A stretch of DNA of 64,000 nt from JBBRHQ01 sp963720735 (GTDB lineage Bacteria; Actinomycetota; Thermoleophilia; Solirubrobacterales; 70-9), in NCBI GenBank assembly GCA_963720735.1, contig CAVRGL010000001.1, positions 806,001 to 870,000 on the forward strand, given 5' to 3'. The number at the start of each line of letters is the position of its first letter. The stretch's first letter is position 1. Positions 44,123 through 53,143 of this stretch are shown here, one piece after another. The notes below the pieces were generated by a model. It made no database searches. It had not been told where the DNA came from and saw only the letters and a list, made by a program, of their open reading frames with translations. Both the position numbers and the translations under genes were made by a program.

Positions 44123-44974
44123 TCAGCCCACCACGGGTAGCCGGCGCTCGGCGGAGAGCTGGTCGAGCTTCCCCTGCATCACGGCGGTGATCTCCTCGTA
44201 GACGCGGTCGACATCGGGGTCGCGCCCAAAGCGCTGCCGCAGGTGGATCGGCTCCATCGCCTCGACTGTGAGCTTCGCGGGAAGCGGCCAGTGGCCGAGC
44301 ATGTCGCCAACGTTCACCCCCCAGGGGATCGCGAGCGAGATCGGCAGCACCTTGAGTCTGAACAGCCGGTCGAGCTGCAGTGCCCTCGCGATTCGCTCGC
44401 CGCGGGCGAGGAAGACCGACGTCTCCTGGCCGCCGACCGCGACCAGCGGGACGACCGGCACGCCGGTGTCCAGCGCCAGCCTCACCCATCCCTTGCGCCC
44501 CGCGAAGTCGACCCTGGCCGACTGCCAGGAGGGGCGGTGGACCTCCCAGTCGCCGCCCGGATAGATCAGTACCGCCGCGCCGCGGTCGAGCGCGAAGCGG
44601 GCGTTTGCGTGGGAGGCCGTCACGCAGCCGAACTTGGCCAGGCTGAAGGGCAGCGGCATCGCCAGCAGCAGGTTGTGGACCAGCGGATGGAGGCGCCGCT
44701 CGACCCCGAAGTGGCCCAGGAAGGCGAGCGTGAAGACGAGCGTGTCGGGAGTGACGTTGCCACCGGAATGGTTCCCGACCAGGAGTACCGGGCCCTCTGC
44801 CGGGATCCGTTCGAGACCGCGGACGTCGGCGCGGAAGTAGAAGGAGGCGAGCACCCAGAGGCCGGGCAGCTGTTCGCGGATGTAGTCGGGATCGCGGTCG
44901 TCGAGGTCCGCGTCGGGGATCCGCGCCGAGACCAGGTCCTTCACGCCCTGGCTGACTCGCGCCCGGAGACTCAT
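44123..44974 (-). CDS. Lysophospholipid acyltransferase-like (PlsC superfamily) protein
   Basis: ATG 44974 gives 283 residues; the longer open frame upstream is antisense to the hydrolase. The acyltransferase block runs GPVLLVGNHSGGNVTPD (NHxxxxD-like), then IYPGGDWEVHRPSW and VPVVPLVAVGGQETSVF. The H-S-G-G-N-x-x-x-D spacing is that of the DUF3419/diacylglycerol-acyltransferase-like actinobacterial group. It probably transfers an acyl chain to a glycerolipid or sterol-like acceptor at the membrane. It overlaps the upstream hydrolase stop (ATGA). Confidence 0.83.
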   Translation of the reverse strand: MSLRARVSQGVKDLVSARIPDADLDDRDPDYIREQLPGLWVLASFYFRADVRGLERIPAEGPVLLVGNHSGGNVTPDTLVFTLAFLGHFGVERRLHPLVHNLLLAMPLPFSLAKFGCVTASHANARFALDRGAAVLIYPGGDWEVHRPSWQSARVDFAGRKGWVRLALDTGVPVVPLVAVGGQETSVFLARGERIARALQLDRLFRLKVLPISLAIPWGVNVGDMLGHWPLPAKLTVEAMEPIHLRQRFGRDPDVDRVYEEITAVMQGKLDQLSAERRLPVVG

Positions 44975-45942
44975 CGGTCCGTCGGCGAGCCCCCCGGCCC
45001 TCGCCGCAACCGCTCGCGCACGGACTCGAGCGACCACTGGAACGCCCCTGTCTCGTCGATGAAGTCGGTCAGCTCGCGGACGATCCGGTCGGGCTCGTCG
45101 AGCATCGGCCAGTGGCCGGAGCCCTCGATCTCGACGTAGCGGCTGTGGGCGACGATCTCGTGCGCGCGGCGGCCGTGCTCGACCGGGATCACGGGGTCCT
45201 CCGTACCCCAGATGAACATCGTCGGCAACTGGTCGGCGAGGTAGAGCCTGTCGAGGGCGGAGACGCGCTGGCCGTCGCCGTCGATCACGCTCCGCATCGT
45301 GTGGAGGAAGGCATTCCGGGCCCCCTTGTGCACCAGCGATGCGTATCCGCGGGCGAACTCGGCGATGTCGGCTCCGGCCTCGATCCCGATCCTCGCGGCC
45401 ACCGAACGCACCGCGTCGCCGGCCTTCACCGGCCACTCGTGCGCCAGCAGCGGCAGCACCCACTCCGAGCCGGGCAGGGTCGCCGCCCGCAGCAGCGGGT
45501 GGACGTCCCGCCCCAGCCCGCCGGAGGAGATCAGCGCCATCCGCTCTACGTACTCGGGGAACAGGTAGCTGAACTGCATCGCGATCCCGCCTCCCAGCGA
45601 GTGTCCGACGATGGTGCCCCTCTCAAAGCCGAGCACCGCCAGCAGGTCGCGCACCCCCGCCGCGTAGGCGCCCAGCGAATAGTCGCCGCGCGGCTTCGCC
45701 GAGCGGCCGTGACCGATCATGTCCGGAGCGATCACCGTGAATCGCTCGGCGAGCTGGGGCATCACCTCGCGCCAGGCGTCCGAGGTGGAGGTGATCCCGT
45801 GCAGCAGCACGAGCAGCGGCCCCTCGCCGGCCGCCTGGAAGCCGACGGTGTGGCCGTGCAGGGCGACCTCCTCGTAAGGCCCCAGTGGCTCGTCGGGACC
45901 GCCCCAGGTCGGGGGCTTCTGAAGCGCTGCCGCTTTCTCCAT
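44971..45942 (-). CDS. Alpha/beta hydrolase
   Basis: The 323 residues show the lipase/esterase fold: LLVLLHGITSTSDAWREVM (oxyanion hole HG), FTVIAPDMIGHGRSAKP, the nucleophile elbow TIVGHSLGGGIAMQFS, the acid FIWGTEDPVIPVEHG and the base His in EGSGHWPMLDEPDR. The substrate is probably an ester or epoxide of lipophilic nature. It is coupled on both sides: its start overlaps the TetR stop (TGATG) and its stop the acyltransferase start. Confidence 0.9.
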   Translation of the reverse strand: MEKAAALQKPPTWGGPDEPLGPYEEVALHGHTVGFQAAGEGPLLVLLHGITSTSDAWREVMPQLAERFTVIAPDMIGHGRSAKPRGDYSLGAYAAGVRDLLAVLGFERGTIVGHSLGGGIAMQFSYLFPEYVERMALISSGGLGRDVHPLLRAATLPGSEWVLPLLAHEWPVKAGDAVRSVAARIGIEAGADIAEFARGYASLVHKGARNAFLHTMRSVIDGDGQRVSALDRLYLADQLPTMFIWGTEDPVIPVEHGRRAHEIVAHSRYVEIEGSGHWPMLDEPDRIVRELTDFIDETGAFQWSLESVRERLRRGPGGSPTDR

Positions 45943-46634
45943 CAGGTCGGGCTCCTATCCGTCGCCTCGATGTATTCCGGACCACGCTTGTCGAGGTCGG
46001 CCGCGGCGAGGGCGAGCTGCACGCATGCGCCCCGCACCTCCTCGGCGCTGACGGGGAAGGCCTCGGCCACGCCGGGCGCGATCGCGCGCAACCCCACACC
46101 TGAGCGAGCGAGATGCAGGACCCCGATCGCTTGGAGGTAGAGCTGGTTGGCGCGCAGGTCGGGTTCCGCCACGCCCAACTCGCGCAGGATGTCGGCGAGC
46201 CATTCAATGCACGCCCCCATCGCCCGGCCCAGGCGCAGCCACACGGTGTCGGAGACCTGCGCGTGCAGATCCTCGGCCGGCTGGCGGAGCAACGAGAGCG
46301 CGCAGTCGAGGAAGGCGGGATACTCGATCCCGTACTCGGCGAAGGCCTGAAAGCCGCGGCCCAACCGCTCGGGCGGGTCGCTTGTCTCCTCGTCTACGGC
46401 CTGAAGCAGGGCCTTGATCTCGGCCAGGTAGCGCGTGACCGTCAGCACGAACAACTCCTCCTTGGAGGCGAAGTGCCGGTAGACGATGGCCTTGTTGATG
46501 CCTGCCCGGCGGGCGATGCGGTCGATGCGGGCGTCCTGCATCCGGCGCTCGTCGAACAGGGCGCGGGTCGCGTCGACGATCTTGCGCTCGCGGGCGCGTC
46601 GAAGGTCCGCGCGCGGCTGTCGGGTCACCGGCAC
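45942..46634 (-). CDS. TetR-family transcriptional regulator
   Basis: A 230-residue regulator from GTG 46634. The N-terminal HTH reads KIVDATRALFDERRMQDARI and RRAGINKAIVYRHFASKEEL; the helical C-terminal ligand domain spans residues 75-220 (FAEYGIEYPAFLDCALSLL). It heads a four-gene operon and faces the HMG-CoA reductase gene across 43 bp containing a 27-bp palindrome, the expected operator. It probably represses both sides and is released by an acyl-type or isoprenoid ligand; the ligand is inference. Confidence 0.9.
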   Translation of the reverse strand: MPVTRQPRADLRRARERKIVDATRALFDERRMQDARIDRIARRAGINKAIVYRHFASKEELFVLTVTRYLAEIKALLQAVDEETSDPPERLGRGFQAFAEYGIEYPAFLDCALSLLRQPAEDLHAQVSDTVWLRLGRAMGACIEWLADILRELGVAEPDLRANQLYLQAIGVLHLARSGVGLRAIAPGVAEAFPVSAEEVRGACVQLALAAADLDKRGPEYIEATDRSPT

Positions 46635-46643
46635 CCACGAAGT

Positions 46644-46670
46644 GTAACCTATAGTTTGACTATCGTTTAC
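46644..46670. promoter_or_regulatory. TetR operator candidate
   Basis: GTAACCTATAGT, spacer TTG, then ACTATCGTTTAC form an inverted repeat with 10 of 12 paired positions. It is AT-rich inside GC-rich DNA and lies ten bases outside the TetR start and seven bases before the reductase ATG. Binding here would block both divergent promoters. Confidence 0.7.
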
Positions 46671-46677
46671 AACGAAA

Positions 46678-47864
46678 TGACACCTCCCCGGTCGATCCGC
46701 AAGAAGATCCCGCGTGATCGCGAGAACGACTACACGCCCGAGGCCGCGGAGGTGCGCCGGGCCTTCTTACGTGAGCAGACGGGCGCGGCACTGGAGCACG
46801 TCTCCCACTACTCCTTCGATCCATCGATCCTCCCCGGCAATGTCGAGCACTTCACCGGGGTCGCGCAGGTGCCGATCGGCATCGCCGGACCTCTGCTCGT
46901 CAAGGGGGAGCACGCGCAGGGTGAGTTCTACGTTCCCCTGGCGACGAGCGAGGGCACGCTGGTCGCTAGCTACAACCGAGGCATGAAGATGCTGCGCGAG
47001 GCCGGGGGCGTGACGACCACGGTCCTGGACGACGCCATGCAGCGCGCCCCCGCCTTCGTGTTCGAGAGCGCCCGCGAGGCGCGAGCGTTCGGAGAATGGC
47101 TCACCGAACATTTCGCGGAGATCAAGCAGGCGGCGGAAAGCACCACGCGTACCGGGCACCTGCGCCGCATCGAGCAGTACTCAGCGAGCCGGATCCTGTT
47201 CACTCGCTTTGACTACACGACTGGCGACGCCGCTGGTCAGAACCTGACGGGCAAGGCAACCGCGGCCGCATGCGCGTGGATCACCTCCAACTACGAGGGC
47301 ATAACCAACTTCTATCTGGAGTCGAACTTCGCCACCGACAAGAAGAGCTCGCAGATCAATGTGCTGCGCACGCGAGGCAAGCGCGTCGTTGCCGAGGTGA
47401 CGATTCCCGCGGCTCTGATCGAGGAGCAGATGCACACCAGCGGCGAGGAGCTTTTCCGGGCACGACAGGTGTCGAACCTGGGCGGCTTCATGTCCGGGGT
47501 CAACAACAACGGCCTCCAGTCCGCCAACGGGATCGCCGCGCTGTTCATCGCCACCGGCCAGGATGCGGCCAACGTCGCGGAGTCCTCCGCGGCCCTCGGC
47601 TTCAGCGAGCTGCTCCCCAACGGCGACTACTACGGCTCGATCACCCTCCCCTCGCTGATCGTCGCCACCTACGGCGGCGGCACGGGGCTCGCCACCCAGC
47701 GCGAATGCCTGGAGCTGCTTGATTGCTACGGGACAGGCAAGGTTCGCAAGCTCGCCGAGATCGTGGCGGCAACGGTGCTCTGCGGTGAGCTCTCACTCGG
47801 CTGGGCGATCGTCGCTGCAGAATGGATCAGGGCGCACGACCTCTACGGCCGCAACCGGCCATAG
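46678..47864 (+). CDS. hmgA: Class I-type hydroxymethylglutaryl-CoA reductase
   Basis: ATG 46678 gives 395 residues covering only the catalytic domain. Catalytic residues can be placed: Glu in LATSEGTLVASYNRG, Lys in FATDKKSSQIN, Asp in ATGQDAANVAESSAA and a C-terminal His in IRAHDLYGRNR. FTRFDYTTGDAAGQN and GGFMSGVNNNG complete the fold. The DKKxxxIN form is that of class I (NADPH-type) enzymes, as in archaea and some bacteria. It reduces HMG-CoA to mevalonate for isoprenoids. No other mevalonate gene is in the window. Divergent from the TetR operon. Confidence 0.9.
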
Positions 47865-48002
47865 CTCACGTTGCGCTCCCCCTCTGCGCGAAACCGAGCT
47901 ACCACTCCCCAAACCGAATTCAAGGCGCTGCGAGGCGGGCGGGTATCGCCGCGGCGGCTCCCAAGCTCCGTCGCACCTCAGCCGTAGGGGGATAATGTCG
48001 GG

Positions 48003-48524
48003 ATGGCCGACCCACCAGTGCGGCCCCGCGTCAGGTTTCCTTCCCGGCCCGAGTTAGTCACCGGGGGCATCGGCTGGGTGCAGGAGGCCATCTACATCGC
48101 CGTCGGCGTACTGCTCGCCATCGCAGGGATCCTCGTGATCGTCGGCACGGTCGACGGCGTCATCAAAGGCATCGAGGCCAACGACGACGCTGTGTTGATC
48201 GGGCTCCTGGTGCTCGACCGGGTCCTGCTCTTGTTGATCGTCGCCGAGCTCCTCCATACGCTGGCGCTGGTGCTCTATGAGGGCGAGATTCACGCCGAGC
48301 CCTTTCTTCTGGTCGGGCTGATCGCTGTCGTGCGGCGGGTCGTGGTGATCACCGCCAAGGTGGAGCAGATACCGTCCGGCCAGGCACTCCATAACTTCCT
48401 GCTCGAGCTCGGAGTGCTCGCCGGTCTCGCGCTGGCCTTTGGCGCCGCGATCTACCTGCTCCGCCGCGGCGAGGCGCAGACCGGGGCCGCCCGGCCCGAG
48501 GCGGCCGGTCCAGCCGAGAGGTAA
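48003..48524 (+). CDS. PsiE-like phosphate-starvation-inducible membrane protein
   Basis: The 173 residues contain four hydrophobic helices (AIYIAVGVLLAIAGILVIVG; DRVLLLLIVAELLHTLALVL; EPFLLVGLIAVVRRVVVITA; FLLELGVLAGLALAFGAAIYLL, each of which is read here only as an outline). The AELLHTLALVLYEGEIHAEP and VGLIAVVRRVVVITAKVEQ signature fits the PsiE family (DUF in many genomes). Function is unknown. It is the last gene before the IS element. Confidence 0.78.
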   Translation: MADPPVRPRVRFPSRPELVTGGIGWVQEAIYIAVGVLLAIAGILVIVGTVDGVIKGIEANDDAVLIGLLVLDRVLLLLIVAELLHTLALVLYEGEIHAEPFLLVGLIAVVRRVVVITAKVEQIPSGQALHNFLLELGVLAGLALAFGAAIYLLRRGEAQTGAARPEAAGPAER

Positions 48525-48560
48525 GACGGAGGTCTGTTCGGGTCGCGTCCCCTTTCGCGT

Positions 48561-50097
48561 GAGGCTGTCGCACAAAGGCCGCGGTCCGGACTGCCGGCGG
48601 TAAACCGGGCGGATCTGAAAACGGCAGGGCCTTTCGGCCCCCGATCAGGCGGTCGCGGCCGCCAAGGAGTGCCGGTGGAGCTTCAAAGGTTGTGAGTCGC
48701 CGAGATCAGGCGCCATTCCGAGCGGGCGGCGGCACGGCCTCTTCGTTTGAAGCGGTCGATCCGACGGTTCGTCTTGATCTGGGCAAAGACCGGCTCGACC
48801 ATGCACTGGCGCTTGGAATAGAGCTCGCCGCCGGCCTCGGTGGCCATCACCCTGCGCATGAAGTCATAGGGCCCGCCGAGCCTGGTCTTTCGTGGACGGT
48901 TTCGGGTGGTGTCGGCGGCGACGATCGGGGTGATCCCGCGCTCGCGCAGCGAGTCGATGTGATCGTTTGACCAGTAGCCGGCGTCGGCCAGCACCACCCC
49001 GGGGCTCTCCTCGACGCCGGCGGTTGCCAGCTCGCGCTCGGCGGCGGCGATCATCGGATCGAGCTCCTCGAAGTCGCCGCCCCTGGTGGTGACCTCGGCG
49101 GCGACGATGATCTGATCCTCGGTGGTCACCGCCTGCGCGTTGTAGGCGGGCATGAAGTTGCGCCCGAACTTCATCCTGTGTGCGTCGGGATCGGTCGTGT
49201 TGACCTTGCCCTCGGGTGCCTCGGGCGGTGAGTAGGGCTTCGGCGGCGAACCGAATGGACGTCCGTCGCGCATCACCCCACGAGCGCGGTAAACCTCGTA
49301 GGCCTGGTTTGCCCGCCGCTCGGCGCGCCAGTCCTCGGCCAGTCGCCGCCGGCAGGTCTCGAGGCGCTGGGCGCGATCGCGCGCCACTGGCTCGGGGTTC
49401 TCGGCCCGTTCGCGCTCGAGCTCTTCCTTGGCCTCGCGAAGCCATGCCCGGCGCCCGTTTGGGGTGCGAAGCCCCTCGGGCAGCTCATCGCCGCGGGCAT
49501 CGCCGTGGATCTGATCCTCGGCGGCGTCGATGCGCCCGGCCTCGGCGAGGATCTCGGCGGCGATCTGCTCATAGCTTCGGATCGCTCCGTCAGAGGCCGC
49601 GGCGGCGAGCTTGGTGCCATCGACCGCGACGACGCTGACGTCGACGATCCCGGCCTTCCCGCAGAGCCCCAGGACCTGGCCGAAGAGGTCCGCCAGGGCC
49701 TCCTCGTGGCGGACGCGAAAGCGCGCGATCGTGGCGTGGTCGGGAGCCTGGTTGGCGCAGATCACGCGGAAGGCGACGTCCTCGTGGCAGCGGCGCTCGA
49801 TCCCCCGCGATGAGCGCTCGCCGACCGCATAGGCGTAGGCGAACAGGGTCACCATCATCTTCGGATCATGCGCGGCGGCGGCCATGACCGTCGGCCCGGT
49901 AGGAGGCGTAGAAGGGCTCGAGGTCTAGCTCATCGATCGCCTCGATCACGAACCAGGCGAGGTGGTCGGCGTCGAGCCAGTCGCGGAGGTCCGGCGGCAG
50001 GAGCATCGGTTGGTCGCGGTCGCAGCTGAGGAAGTTCTGGGGCATGACTGGATGGTCCAGAACCGGCCGGACAGCAGGGGGTTTGTGCGACAGCCTC
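48561..50097 (-). mobile_element. IS1182-family insertion sequence, complete ends
   Basis: The 16-base ends GAGGCTGTCGCACAAA (48561-48576) and its exact complement (50082-50097) bound 1,537 bp that contain only the transposase. GCGT stands outside both ends (48557-48560 and 50098-50101), a likely 4-bp target duplication. The transposase is on the minus strand and has two frameshifts, so the copy is probably not active unless these are read errors. Confidence 0.85.
48645..50045 (-). pseudogene. IS1182-type DDE transposase, two frameshifts
   Basis: The frame from ATG 50045 (MPQNFLSCDRDQPMLLPPDL; WLDADHLAWFVIEAIDEL) breaks at about 49868-49882 in a GCGGCGGCGG run and resumes with AHDPKMMVTLFAYAYAVGER. 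The DDE residues are seen in VAVDGTKLAAAAS, VVLADAGYWSNDH and QCMVEPVFAQIKTN. A second one-base loss near 48684 ends the frame at SATHNL; restored, it would close with KLHRHSLAAATA at 48645. Both joins give standard family sequence of about 465 residues. Confidence 0.88.
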
Positions 50098-50145
50098 GCG
50101 TGGAAGCAGGAGTGACTTGTGGGTTTCCCTGACTTCCGATAGGTG

Positions 50146-50203
50146 GCCCGATTCGTCTCTCGCGACCACCCGCCGATAGCGGAGATAATGGCTGCTTAAG
50201 CAG
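50146..50203 (+). repeat. Recombinase C-terminal tail remnant (left copy)
   Basis: Read forward, this stretch encodes ARFVSRDHPPIAEIMAA and a stop, close to the end of the serine recombinase at 51526 (ARFVSRDHPRIVERMAA). Nothing recombinase-like precedes it; the IS end and about 45 bp of unassigned DNA do. Together with 51467-51526 it makes a pair of direct repeats bracketing the recombinase relic. Confidence 0.6.
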
Positions 50204-50255
50204 GTTCAAGTTCACAAGTAACAGCAGGCCGGCGGTCCCAAGCCCTGAGGAGTAG

Positions 50256-51526
50256 GGCTACCGAGCCGGCGGGCGTGCCCCCTACGGCTACCGCCGCCGT
50301 GAGCAGGAGCTTCCGTCCGACCACAAGGGCGACCGCGAGAAGCGCCGCGTGACGCTCGAGCCCGAGCCCGAGGAGGCGAAGGTCGTCGCCGAGATCTTCG
50401 ATCTTTCGTCAATGGCAAACACTCGCCGAAGGCGATCGCCAACCACCTCAACCAACCTGGCGGTCCGCCCTCTCCCCGCCACGTGGACCCCTCGCGCAAC
50501 CTGCGCGGGCACTGGGCCGCCAGCACGATCCGGGCGATGCTGCAGAACCCCGCCTACACGGGCCGCACCGTCTGGAACCGCCTCAACTTCACCGAGGCCA
50601 AGCACGCCGGGGGCGGAGCCCGCCGCAGGGCCAAGGAGGAGTGGGTGATCGCCGAGGAGGCCCACCTGCCGCTCGTCACCGATGCGACCTTCGAGGCAGC
50701 CCAGAGGCGCTTCTCCACGAAGGGGCGCGGGAACGGAAGCGCCCACTCCAAGAACGGCTACGTCCTCTCAGGGATGGTTCGCTGCTGCTGCGGGGACGGA
50801 CCGATGGCGATGGCGGGCAAGCGGCGCAAGGGTCACACCTACTACGTCTGCGAGTACGCCGCCAGCTACGGCGACACCGCAGCCCTGGAGGCCCACGGCG
50901 ATCAGAAGTTCATCTCGGCCCGCGAGGACGGGCTGCTGCGGCTGGTCCTGCGCTTCTTCGAGCAGCGGATCTTCGGGCCTCTGCGCCTTGAGCGCCTCGA
51001 GAAGCAGCTGCGCGCCGAGGCCCGCAGCCAGCGCCAGAACGGCAAGCTCGCCGGCACGAAGCTGCGCCAGCGGATCGCCGAGATCGAGCGCAGGGTCAAG
51101 GCACAGGTGCAGGCACTGGAGAACGGGATCGAGCCGGAGTTGGTTTCGGAGCGCATTGCCGAGCTTCGCGCTGACAAGGAAGCCCTCGAGGAGACGCTGG
51201 CCGAGGTCGGTGCCGAGCGCGAGGAGGCCGAGGACGAGGAGCTGGCCACGCAGCTGGAGAAGCTTCCCGACCTGAGCAAGGCGCTGGTCGAGGCTCCTCC
51301 CGAGGTCCAGCGACAGGTCTTCGAGGCTTTCGAGTTGCAGATCGCCTACGACAAGGTCGGCAGGCGCATTGAACTCTCCGCAACCGTCTCGGAGGCGGTC
51401 GCAGACGCCTTCGAGAACACGAAAGCCCTCCGCAAGGAGGGCTCAGCGGTGGTCGTGAGAGACATAGCGGGGGCCCGATTCGTTTCTCGCGACCACCCAC
51501 GGATTGTCGAGCGGATGGCCGCTTGA
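50256..51526 (+). pseudogene. Large serine recombinase, catalytic domain deleted and frameshifted
   Basis: The relic begins abruptly at GYRAGGRAPYGYRRREQELP, the segment joining the catalytic and recombinase domains; the N-terminal resolvase domain with the catalytic Ser is gone. A one-base loss near 50404 separates EIFDL from FVNGKHSPKAIANHLN. The rest is regular: WAASTIRAMLQNPAYTGRTV, the zinc ribbon MVRCCCGDGPMAMAG with HTYYVCEYA, and a long coiled coil (residues AEIERRVKAQVQALENG onward). Such enzymes integrate phages and elements. This copy cannot recombine DNA. Confidence 0.85.
51467..51526 (+). repeat. Recombinase C-terminal tail / tRNA-like end (right copy)
   Basis: GGGGGCCCGATTCGTTTCTC and the following GACCACC align with the tRNA-like ends at 35404 and 40735 and encode the last residues of the recombinase (GARFVSRDHPRIVERMAA). 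Four copies of this sequence in the window thus sit at tRNA-like ends or recombinase ends, as an attachment site overlapping the recombinase gene would. Confidence 0.55.
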
Positions 51527-51532
51527 ATGCGG

Positions 51533-51772
51533 CTACGCCAGCGTGAGGTCCCGCGCCGGGTTTCCCTGCGATCCGCCGCCGGGCGGCTCAAGCCATCCGT
51601 GCAGGCGCTCATAGACCTCGGGGTGGTTGAGCAACGCGAGGTGGTGGGCGGGACTCACATGGTGCCCGTGCTCGGCCTCGAATGGGATCCGCCGGGTGCG
51701 GCCCTGCCCGGAGGCGCTGGGCGTCAGCACGAGAATGTCCCCAAGGCTGCTCGAGGCGTAGTCGGGGCGGTC
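51533..51772 (-). pseudogene. Alpha/beta-hydrolase (lipase) C-terminal fragment
   Basis: Reading from about 51772 downward gives DRPDYASSSLGDILVLTPSA, then GRTRRIPFEAEHGHHVSPAHH, LALLNHPEVYERLHGWLEPP. The GHHVSPAHHLALLNHPEVY block is the catalytic-His end of PGAP1/lipase-like hydrolases. The upstream two thirds are absent; sequence switches into a tRNA-Ser fragment at 51767. It was cut by the event that made the tRNA junction. Confidence 0.65.
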
Positions 51773-51827
51773 TCGAAAACCGTTGGGCGTCTATGGCGCC
51801 TCGTGGGTTCGAATCCCATCCCCTCCG
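51767..51827 (+). pseudogene. tRNA-Ser(CGA) 3' fragment
   Basis: The anticodon arm GCGGT-CTCGAAA-ACCGT (anticodon CGA, 51774-51776), a long variable arm (TTGGGCGTCTATGGCGCC), T arm TGGGTTCGAATCCCA and acceptor CCCCTCC-G are in order. The D arm and the GGAGGGG acceptor half are absent. The break lies at the anticodon stem, where tyrosine recombinases often cross over. The missing half is not in this window. Confidence 0.75.
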
Positions 51828-51918
51828 CTTTGTAGTTGGTTGACGATGCCGGTAAAGCGGTTGGAGCTCGGTGTCGCTATCACGCAAGAGCAGAAGCAAC
51901 CTCACCCAGCGGGATGCG

Positions 51919-52640
51919 ATGATGATAGGCAAAACGGAAGACCCGACCGAAATCGCTATGCCAGTCGACCGCACCAACCCCGGAGTGGAACGTTCGCCCT
52001 GGAGGAGGCGGACGGCTGGATGGCTGGACTCCGACCTCGTCGGGATTCCTGCCACTCTGTACACCTTCGCCGTGCTCGCCGTCAGCTTGGCGGTCTTTCG
52101 CTTCGGCGGACCTGTCGCGGGCATCGTGGTCGCCGTGGCCTTGTGGATTCCGATGGTCCTCTTCGCGATCCGGGAGGTTGGGCAACCTACTGCTTCCCTG
52201 GAATTCACGGACCAGAACGAGGGCCCTCGGCACCGGGTGCTGGTTGTCGCCAACCAGGGACTCGAGGACCCCGCTCTGTGTCGCGAGATCTGCCGTCGCG
52301 AGGAGCGCATTCCCACCGAGGTCCTGATCGTCGCCCCGGTGATCGCCTCGTCGCGATTGCGCGACCTCACCGATGACGTGGATCGAGAGCTCGACCTTGC
52401 CAGGAACCGGGTGGAGGCTGCCCTCCAGACGCTGAGTGATGCGGGAGTGGAGGGACGCGGGCGGGCGGACATTTCGGAGCAATCGACTCGGTGCTCGACG
52501 GCCTGCGGGAGTTCCCGCCGAACGAGGTCGTGATCATGCCCGGGCGTGAGACGAGATGGGAGCCCGCGGGCGCTCTGGCGGACCGACTGAGGGCCGAGGC
52601 CGGGCTACCGGTCACCGAGGTCAGCGCTTCGTCGACGTGA
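51919..52640 (+). pseudogene. Membrane protein with universal-stress-like domain, frameshifted
   Basis: ATG 51919 leads to two TM segments (LVGIPATLYTFAVLAVSLAV; GPVAGIVVAVALWIPMVLFA) and a soluble domain with HRVLVVANQGLEDPALC, VLIVAPVIASSRLRDLTDDV and ARNRVEAALQTLSDAGVEGR, like a universal-stress fold. A missing base near 52474-52479 throws the frame off; restored, it continues AIDSVLDGLREFPPNEVVIM and PGRETRWEPAGALADRL to a stop at 52640. That stop overlaps the next GTG, which supports the restored reading. Confidence 0.7.
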
Positions 52641-53143
52641 CGGGTACCGCCATTTCCGCCGCGCCTTCCCCCGGACCGCGCACGTTCACCTCCCGGAGCG
52701 AGGCGCTGAGCGGCATAGTTGGAGTTCTGCGCCGCGCCGGCCCGCTCGCTGCCGTCTACTTGCGCGGGCGCCTCGACCCCGAGCTCAGGGAGCGGGTGAT
52801 GGTCGCCGTCAGCCGGGTAAACGCATGCCGCGGCTGCACCTTCGTGCACGAACGCTGGGCCACCCGGTCGGGCGTCACACCCGACGAGCTGGCGGCGATC
52901 GGTCTCGACGACCTCGCAACGCTCGATGATCGCAGTCGCGCCGCGGTCCTCTATGCGACGGCCCGGGCCGAGTCGCGGTTCTCCGTTCCTGTTCCCCCCG
53001 ATGTGGCTGAAGAGGCAGCGAGTCGGCTGAGCCCCCGAGAGCTTGACGCCGTCGAGGCAATCGCTCAAGCGATGGCCCTGGCCAATCTCTCCGCCAGTAC
53101 GGTCGCCGCCCTGGGGTCCCGTGTGCAACGTTCAGCGCGCTGA
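52637..53143 (+). CDS. Carboxymuconolactone decarboxylase/AhpD-like protein
   Basis: The 168 residues from GTG 52637 (GTGA overlap with the previous gene) carry the AhpD redox motif VNACRGCTFVHERWA, that is C-x-x-C-x3-H, preceded by RERVMVAVSRV and followed by SGVTPDELAAIGL and a second helical half. AhpD-like proteins act as disulfide reductases or peroxidases in oxidative-stress defence. Coupling to a stress-type membrane protein fits that role. Confidence 0.8.
   Translation: MTGTAISAAPSPGPRTFTSRSEALSGIVGVLRRAGPLAAVYLRGRLDPELRERVMVAVSRVNACRGCTFVHERWATRSGVTPDELAAIGLDDLATLDDRSRAAVLYATARAESRFSVPVPPDVAEEAASRLSPRELDAVEAIAQAMALANLSASTVAALGSRVQRSAR

Noticed and set aside
46656..46661. TTGACT as a -35 box for the reductase
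   Set aside because: It lies only 16 bases before the reductase ATG, leaving no room for a -10 box and transcript start; it is better explained as part of the operator palindrome.
51527..51835. 102-codon plus-strand frame across the tRNA-Ser fragment
   Set aside because: It runs through a tRNA fragment and antisense to the lipase remnant; no protein-like content.
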